From: JBBSEZ01 sp038239195
GTDB lineage: Bacteria; Planctomycetota; Planctomycetia; Gemmatales; Gemmataceae
DNA: 20,818 bases
Assembly (NCBI GenBank): GCA_038239195.1
Contig: JBBSEZ010000147.1
Location: 1-20,818 of the forward strand
Direction: 5' to 3'
Under the pieces are notes generated by a model. The model saw nothing but the letters and a program-made list of their open reading frames with translations, was not told the DNA's origin and did no database searches. Shown one piece after another: positions 15,981 through 20,818 of the stretch (the first letter of the stretch is position 1; each line of letters opens with the position of its first letter). The translations under genes were made by a program, and so were the position numbers.

Positions 15981-17075
15981 TCACGCGTGCAAGTTCTGCA
16001 ACATCTCCTTGCGCGACACCAGGCGCTGACCGCGGCACTCGTCGATGTGCAGCGCTCGCAGCAGCCGCTTGCGGAGCTCCGCCTGCACCTGCTCGACGGC
16101 GTTGGCCGACGTGCTGGGCAGGTAGAGGGTGCCGCCGGCGCGGCGGTCGTGCCCGCCGGCCCGCCCGCCCATCTTACCGACCACCTCGCGGAGGATCTCG
16201 CCGGCGTGCGCGTTTTCCACGCCCGCCCGCACCGACAAAATCAGGCGGTCCTCGTAGACGCCGCCGCACACCGCCCAATCGACCTCCTCGAAGCGGATGA
16301 GGAAATCGACCACCTCGGCGGCCAGTTCCGGCTGCGGCAGTTCGTTGACCCAGCTCACGATCAACCGGTCGTAGATGAACGAGCTCTGGAGCGCCTGCAC
16401 CAGGCAGCCGAAGTAGCTCTGCGGCAGCCGGGCGTTGCGGATGCGCGCCACCAGGTCCTTGTCCGTCAGCGGATACAGGTAGTGCAGGGCGCTGTCGTCC
16501 AGCGCGCTGGCCTCGCGGGGATACCCACTCAGCTCCGTCTCGATGCCGTAAAGCAGCCCGGTGGCCAGGCGCGACGGCAGAGAGACGTTCTGCTCCATCA
16601 GGTAACTCGTCACCAGCGAGCACGTCGCGCCGAGGCTGCGACGGACGTCCACGAAGGGAATGTCGTCGAGGTCGCCCGGGGTGTCGTGGTGGTCGATGAC
16701 GCCATAGAGGGGAACGCAGGGATCGAGGTTGTGCCGGCCGGTGTTCGGCTGACTATCGACCATGACGACGGCACTATCGGCATCGTCCCAGGGCACCTTG
16801 TCCACCGGGCAGAGCTCGATGTCGAGCAGATCGACCATCGCCCGGTTCTCGGCCCGGCTGATGATGCCGTCGCGCGTGAGGCGGGTTGGCTTGTCCAGGC
16901 AGGTCTCGACCAGGTGGGCCAGGCCGATCATGCTTCCCAGACTGTCGGGGTCCGGGTGAACGTGCGAGACGAAGGTAACGGAGCCCGCCGCCTTGAGACC
17001 GTTCAGAAAACGGTCGGAGCGACGGGAGGTACAGTCTTTGCCGTTGAGTTCCGACTTGGCGCTAGGGCGCGCCAT
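15981..17075 (-). CDS. DHH-family phosphoesterase
   Basis: A 364-aa protein of the DHH superfamily, which cleaves phosphodiester bonds of nanoRNA, cyclic dinucleotides or pAp in two-metal active sites. Start at 17075 has AGGAGG 10 nt upstream. Motif I is FVSHVHPDPDSLGS (35-48; His38, Asp42, Asp44), Asp107 lies in VVMVDSQP, and the name-giving DHH is Asp128-His129-His130 in YGVIDHHDTPGD. The C-terminal DHHA1 substrate-binding motif is GGRAGGHDRRAGG (303-315). The length fits NrnA-like enzymes, though motif I has PDPDS rather than PDGDA, a variant seen in a broader uncharacterised DHH branch. Cytoplasmic. The exact substrate is not established. Confidence 0.9.
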   Translation of the reverse strand: MARPSAKSELNGKDCTSRRSDRFLNGLKAAGSVTFVSHVHPDPDSLGSMIGLAHLVETCLDKPTRLTRDGIISRAENRAMVDLLDIELCPVDKVPWDDADSAVVMVDSQPNTGRHNLDPCVPLYGVIDHHDTPGDLDDIPFVDVRRSLGATCSLVTSYLMEQNVSLPSRLATGLLYGIETELSGYPREASALDDSALHYLYPLTDKDLVARIRNARLPQSYFGCLVQALQSSFIYDRLIVSWVNELPQPELAAEVVDFLIRFEEVDWAVCGGVYEDRLILSVRAGVENAHAGEILREVVGKMGGRAGGHDRRAGGTLYLPSTSANAVEQVQAELRKRLLRALHIDECRGQRLVSRKEMLQNLHA

Positions 17076-17283
17076 AAGGGGGGTGCCTCCTGTTGTTGCG
17101 CGTTCGGGAGAGAGCGTGCAATGCCCCGTCATCGGACGGGGCGGGATCGGCGGAAGTCACGCCGGAGCATGTCCTTGAATCGCCTCGAGGACGGCCATCG
17201 CTGGCGGCTCCTGTCGATAAGGGGGAATAGACCACCCGAAGGCGGCGCCCCGAACTCGACAACCCTCTCCGAGCTCCGAGTAA

Positions 17284-17312
17284 ATTGTACCTCGCCTAAC
17301 AAGCCCTGCCAA
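17284..17312 (-). promoter_or_regulatory. Sigma70-like promoter for the DHH gene
   Basis: On the minus strand TTGGCA (17307-17312) and TACAAT (17284-17289) are separated by exactly 17 nt. The predicted start is near 17277, giving a leader of about 200 nt to the ATG at 17075. It lies just beyond the stop of the EVE gene, so the DHH gene probably has its own promoter. Confidence 0.5.
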
Positions 17313-17319
17313 GGTTGGC

Positions 17320-17733
17320 TCATTCGCCTCGCCGACTCAGCTCCTCGACGCACCGCCACTGCTCCTCGGTGACGGGCATCACCGAGAGCCGCGGCAGGCG
17401 CACCAGGCCCCAGCTCGCCAGGCCGGGCACCTGCTTGATTTCCGCCAGCGTCACGGGCCTTTTCAGGCTGCGCACCGCCTCCACCTCGACGACCACCGCT
17501 TTCGGATCGTCGGCCCCCTCGTCCGGCCGGGCCTCGCCGATTGCCCTCATCTCGCCGACGATGGCCTTCTCCTTGCCCGTGTGATAGAAGAACGCGCGAT
17601 CGCCGGCCTGTATTTGCCGCAAGTAGTTGCGAGCCTGAGCGTTTGCGACCCCGTCCCACGTCGTCTTGCCGTCGCGCAGCAGGTCGGAGAAGCTGTAACA
17701 GCCGGGCTCCTGCTTGAACAGCCACAGGGGCAT
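17320..17733 (-). CDS. EVE-domain protein
   Basis: A 137-aa protein made of a single EVE (PUA-like) domain, a fold that in related proteins reads modified bases in DNA or RNA. Motifs seen: PLWLFKQEPGCYSFSDL (2-18), TTWDGVANAQARNYLR (24-39), GDRAFFYHTGKEKAIVGEMR (44-63) and the C-terminal LVRLPRLSVMPVTEEQW (110-126). The usual WDGVRN reads WDGVAN here, so one commonly basic residue is Ala30. The start at 17733 matches the family's N-terminus, with GGGAG 9 nt upstream; the frame stays open to 18162, but that part lacks family similarity. It is not next to restriction or modification genes. Confidence 0.92.
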   Translation of the reverse strand: MPLWLFKQEPGCYSFSDLLRDGKTTWDGVANAQARNYLRQIQAGDRAFFYHTGKEKAIVGEMRAIGEARPDEGADDPKAVVVEVEAVRSLKRPVTLAEIKQVPGLASWGLVRLPRLSVMPVTEEQWRCVEELSRRGE

Positions 17734-18009
17734 GGTGCTTTTCTCCCACTCGTCCTGTGCGACCGGCGCCCCTTGCCGCCCTTTACTGTTCGGAGAAGTC
17801 TTCCCCACCCGGCGCACAAAAGCAAGGCAATTCAGCGCCGTCTCTGTTTCAGGGGTTGTCTCGCTGCGTAGAATGATCGCGGTGAGGCGTCGGCCGGGCA
17901 AATCAACCTTTCGCGAAGCACCCTGAAAGCGCCGGGCCGACGCCCCCTCTTTTCGCACACTTCCAATCTTGCGGTCTTTCGCGTCTGGACGTTCAAGGAG
18001 GGTAGAGGC

Positions 18010-18183
18010 ATGCGCGACACGTCGCACTGGGCCGATGTTTTCACCCCGTTCGAGCCAGCCTCCCTGCCGATCGAACACGTCGAGGATTGCGTTCCCGCGC
18101 CCGCCGCCACCGGCCCGGCGCAGGAAATCGCCCTGCGCTACGGGATGGCGTCTCTCGAACACTGGCTCGACCTGAGCGCCTGA
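18010..18183 (+). CDS. Small 57-aa hypothetical protein
   Basis: A short rightward gene with a strong Shine-Dalgarno, AAGGAGGG, 7 nt before the ATG at 18010. The product begins MRDTSHWADVFTPFEP, has an acidic and hydrophobic middle (SLPIEHVEDCVPAPAA) and ends in an amphipathic helix (EIALRYGMASLEHWLDLSA). No signal peptide, membrane segment or known domain is seen. It diverges from the EVE gene and converges on the ligase-like gene, 37 nt from its stop. Support is the ribosome site and a sensible amino-acid mix; no family is recognised. Confidence 0.6.
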   Translation: MRDTSHWADVFTPFEPASLPIEHVEDCVPAPAATGPAQEIALRYGMASLEHWLDLSA

Positions 18184-18220
18184 GATCGTTTCGCAGGCAG
18201 TTCCTCATCTTTTCCCGATC

Positions 18221-20704
18221 CTACTCTTCCCGCCTTCGCCTGGCAAGCATGATCTCGTCCTTCTCCGCCCCCTCTCCCGTAGCCCACCGTAGGGCTTGCT
18301 CGCGCTGCTGGTCCGTCAACTTGCGCAAGGGGTGCCGGGAGAGCCGATTGAGGCGGATTGCCTCACGCGCCTCTTTCTGGGCGCCCTTCCCGTCGCCTGT
18401 TTCGTTCAAGAGCCGGGCCAGGTGATAGTGCAGCGGCGCGTCGGTCGGGCCCAGGGCGATGGCCTTGCGCAGTTCCCCGATGGCGGCGTCGCGATGCTGC
18501 CAGGCATGCTGGGTGGGGGCCGCCGAGCGGAGATAGAGCTCCCTGGCTTGCGCCATCGAGGTGGCCTCGGTCTTTTTGTCTTTCTTGGCCCGGGCCTCCA
18601 GCGCCTTTTCCTCGGCCTTCTGAGCTTGCATCTCCATCCGCGTGGCGATGAAGAGCGTGGCGCGGCGCAATTGCATGCGCAACTCGTACGTGTCGAGGTA
18701 CACCTGCTGGTCTTCGGGGCTCGTCTGCTGCGCCCGCTCCATCCACTGAAGCGCTCGCAGCTGGGCCCCCTGCTCGGACGTCGTCAGCGCCCACAGCTCG
18801 GCCCACCAGCGGGCGAGCTTGCGGTGCGTGTTCACGTTCCCCGGCGAGTCGCGGTCGGCCGCCTCGAGCGGCCCGATAATCTCCTTGTGGATGTAGCTCA
18901 CCGGCTCCTTGACCTGCCGCTTGCTCGAGGGCTGGAGCACGTCCTGGTAGAAGTGCGCGCCGTTGTTCCCCGCCTTGAGCGTGTCGCTGGCGCTGGTCAC
19001 CATCGGCACGAAAATGAATAGCCCATAGGCCAGCGCCACGCCCGCCAGGATCGGCACGGGGGCGAACTGCAACACCTGCTGCTTGTTCAGCCACTCCTGC
19101 GCGGGGGGCGCCGCGATGGCCAGCGCCAGGGCCAGCACCACCCAGAACGGCCCCGCCACCGACGGGAAGCCGATGCCGTCGCCCACCAGGAAGCACAGCA
19201 AACAGGCGACCGCCCCCGCCAGGAGCGAGCCCACGCGCTCGCGGTTGGTCCAGGCGATTCGCTCCAGGAGCCCGAACGCGGCAAACCACGCCAGCGAGCG
19301 CACGCCGGCGCTGATCGCCTCATCGAGCACGTCGCTGGCCGGCAGCCGGCTCGCCCGCAGGACGAAGCCGATGAGCACGCCGAACATCCCGCCCAGGTAG
19401 TATTCCCAGCCGACGGTCGAGGTCGAGCTGGCCCCCGGCTCGGGGGGAGGCAACGGCGGGGGCGAGCGCTGCGCTTCCCCCGCGACAGGGGTGGAGGCGC
19501 TCCACCAGGCGAGGAGGCGCCAGAAGCAGAGGCCGAGGACCAGCAGCAGGACCAGCAGGGCAAAGGCGCCGAAGTTGGCCCACACTTCGAGGGCGAAGTT
19601 ATGGGGCTCGCGGGCCTTTTCCCAGGCGGTCTCGGCCATGAAGTGCGGGTAGAAGCTGGCGAAGTTGCCGGGGCCGACGCCCAGCCAGGGCTTGCCCTCG
19701 ATCATGCGCCAGCTCGCCAACCAGACGTCGCGGCGGTCCTCGTAGGCGGCCTGGAAGGCGGCATTATCGAGCCCGCCCGCGCGGAGGAGGACGTAGGTGC
19801 CGCCGGTCAGGATCGCCAGCCCACCGACAACGACGCCGAGGCGCTCCCACCCGCTTCGCACCCAGGCCAGGGCCAGCACGGCGACCACGAGCAGGGCGAA
19901 GATGGCGGGGCCGCTGTGCGTCATCAGGAGGACGATGGCGGCCGTGAGGGCACACAGGCCGGCGAGCACCGTTTGCGCGCGCGAGCCCCCGCCGCGGTAG
20001 CTGGCGACGGCGGCGCCGATGAGGGCGGGGAGCAGCAGGGCCAGGTAGGCGGCGAAACTGGCGGGCCAGGTGTAGGTGGCGAAGACGTCGCGATCGACCA
20101 GGCGCTGGTGGAGCTGGTAGACCTCGGTCTTGCTCAGGTTGAACTGGCGCGACGCCAGGTAGCGCGCGAGGGAGTCGAAGCTCTGGTTGTGCTCGAGGGC
20201 GGCGGCGCGCGGCGTATCGACGGTTGCCTGGTAGAGCCCGGTCAACGAGAGGGCGACGGCGGAGGCGAGGAGCGCGCAGAGCAGCCCGTGCTGTTCCTCG
20301 GGCCCGGCGGCGACCTGGCGCACGATGAAGAAGGCCAGGACCAGGCAGAGCCATTCCCAGCCGATGAACCAGGCGGGGTACTTGTAGCTGGCGCTCCCGG
20401 CGCTGAGGAAGACGAGCCCGACGAGGACGAAGAGGCCCAGTTCGGTCAGGCCGAGGCGCAAGGTGCCCCTGCCCGACCACAGGCGCCAGGAGGCCCAGAG
20501 CAGGCCGGCGAGCAGCCAGAGCAGGGTAAGCGACATTCCGCCGGGGCCTTCGAGGTCGGACGTCAGGCCCGGCGCCTCGCCCGGCACGACCGGCCGGGCC
20601 ACGAGCAGCCCCGTCACCATGACCAGGAGCACGCGCCGCAACGAGTCCGGGCCAGGGCCCGACGGCGGCGCGGCCGGGGCCGCATGGGGCAGGGGATCGG
20701 ACAC
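18221..20704 (-). CDS. O-antigen ligase/polymerase-like membrane protein with C-terminal TPR
   Basis: An 827-aa polytopic inner-membrane protein of the Wzy_C (O-antigen ligase/polymerase) superfamily, likely acting on surface polysaccharide. About 12-14 hydrophobic helices are visible between residues 23 and 570. The ligase region has THSGPAIFALL (262-272), RRDVWLASWRMIEGKPWLGV (324-343) with GPGNF, and the PHNFALEVWANFGAF loop (367-381), the usual Wzy_C order with its Arg and His. After about residue 590 the chain is soluble: Lys/Ala-rich helices (about 680-720), then a TPR pair (IGELRKAIALGPTDAPLHYH, then LARLLNETGDGKGAQKEARE). GTG at 20704 is the first standard start but has no Shine-Dalgarno. 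An in-frame ACG at 20737 does, and would add 11 residues. Confidence 0.88.
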   Translation of the reverse strand: MSDPLPHAAPAAPPSGPGPDSLRRVLLVMVTGLLVARPVVPGEAPGLTSDLEGPGGMSLTLLWLLAGLLWASWRLWSGRGTLRLGLTELGLFVLVGLVFLSAGSASYKYPAWFIGWEWLCLVLAFFIVRQVAAGPEEQHGLLCALLASAVALSLTGLYQATVDTPRAAALEHNQSFDSLARYLASRQFNLSKTEVYQLHQRLVDRDVFATYTWPASFAAYLALLLPALIGAAVASYRGGGSRAQTVLAGLCALTAAIVLLMTHSGPAIFALLVVAVLALAWVRSGWERLGVVVGGLAILTGGTYVLLRAGGLDNAAFQAAYEDRRDVWLASWRMIEGKPWLGVGPGNFASFYPHFMAETAWEKAREPHNFALEVWANFGAFALLVLLLVLGLCFWRLLAWWSASTPVAGEAQRSPPPLPPPEPGASSTSTVGWEYYLGGMFGVLIGFVLRASRLPASDVLDEAISAGVRSLAWFAAFGLLERIAWTNRERVGSLLAGAVACLLCFLVGDGIGFPSVAGPFWVVLALALAIAAPPAQEWLNKQQVLQFAPVPILAGVALAYGLFIFVPMVTSASDTLKAGNNGAHFYQDVLQPSSKRQVKEPVSYIHKEIIGPLEAADRDSPGNVNTHRKLARWWAELWALTTSEQGAQLRALQWMERAQQTSPEDQQVYLDTYELRMQLRRATLFIATRMEMQAQKAEEKALEARAKKDKKTEATSMAQARELYLRSAAPTQHAWQHRDAAIGELRKAIALGPTDAPLHYHLARLLNETGDGKGAQKEAREAIRLNRLSRHPLRKLTDQQREQALRWATGEGAEKDEIMLARRRREE

Positions 20705-20734
20705 GATGGCGGCCCGGGCCTTGGTGCGCTTGCT

Positions 20735-20750
20735 CGTGGGAAGGCTCCTT
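20735..20750 (-). promoter_or_regulatory. Ribosome site pointing to an ACG start
   Basis: On the minus strand AAGGAG (20745-20750) lies 7 nt before an ACG codon (20735-20737) that is in frame with the ligase-like gene. Translation from there reads (M)SKRTKARAAIVSDPLPH, a typical basic cytoplasmic N-terminus ahead of the first membrane helix. The annotated GTG at 20704 has no such site. Confidence 0.5.
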
Positions 20751-20818
20751 CAAGGGGGTGGTCGCGTAGGGTGGGCCGAGTCTTCGAGGCCCACGTGGTA
20801 GTCGGGGCGCCGCGTGGG

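Noticed and set aside
15605..17733. DHH phosphoesterase plus EVE protein plus HEPN-like kinase as one nucleotide-signalling defence system
   Set aside because: The DHH gene appears to have its own promoter, the kinase is on the opposite strand with ndh, and no cyclase or sensor effector is present. Proximity alone does not support a system.
17734..18162. N-terminal extension of the EVE protein by 143 residues
   Set aside because: The extra part has no recognisable domain. The family's N-terminus (PLWLFKQEP) starts right after the Met at 17733, which has its own Shine-Dalgarno.

Overview
This is a GC-rich window with the marks of a planctomycete, most likely of the Gemmata group. The leucine-rich-repeat protein at 8758-9633 begins with a TIGR02996-type domain (PEDDVPRLVYADWLED), which is characteristic of that group. 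There is also a large membrane-anchored Ser/Thr kinase, a YXWGXW-type wall/surface protein, and many lineage-specific small hypothetical proteins. I recognise no insertion sequence, prophage, CRISPR array, tRNA or rRNA. The window reads as ordinary chromosome.

Layout. Leftward genes 112-3652: a TolC-family outer-membrane lipoprotein and a BCS1-like AAA+ ATPase, separated by a perfect 19-bp hairpin. Rightward cluster 3897-8680, behind a good sigma70-like promoter: isochorismatase-family hydrolase, class V (alanine/serine-glyoxylate type) aminotransferase, AbiEii-like nucleotidyltransferase, small hypothetical protein, hemB (overlapping the previous gene by 110 nt), DUF5678-like small protein, and a retropepsin-like protein that lacks its DTG active site. 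The leftward TIGR02996/LRR gene (8758-9633) then diverges from a secreted YXWGXW protein (9952-11820). A nested palindrome (11997-12078) precedes type II NADH dehydrogenase and a HEPN-like/Ser-Thr kinase fusion. Leftward genes 15605-17733 follow: a Cys-rich small protein, a DHH phosphoesterase and an EVE-domain protein. A 57-aa rightward gene with a strong Shine-Dalgarno comes next. Last is a leftward O-antigen-ligase-like membrane protein with a TPR tail, whose real start may be an ACG codon.

How the genes fit together. Most are housekeeping or envelope functions: haem synthesis, respiration, glyoxylate/serine metabolism, efflux and surface polysaccharide. They do not form one obvious pathway. 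No complete new system stands out. The most interesting items are the kinase whose 370-residue N-terminal region carries an RNxxxGHG HEPN-like motif, the retropepsin-fold protein with a degraded active site, the three large intergenic palindromes, the direct-plus-inverted GGTGAMAAGGTG repeats at the left edge, the long hemB overlap, and the probable ACG start.

Limits: all family calls are from motif recognition by eye, with no database search. Starts were chosen from Shine-Dalgarno spacing and signal peptides.
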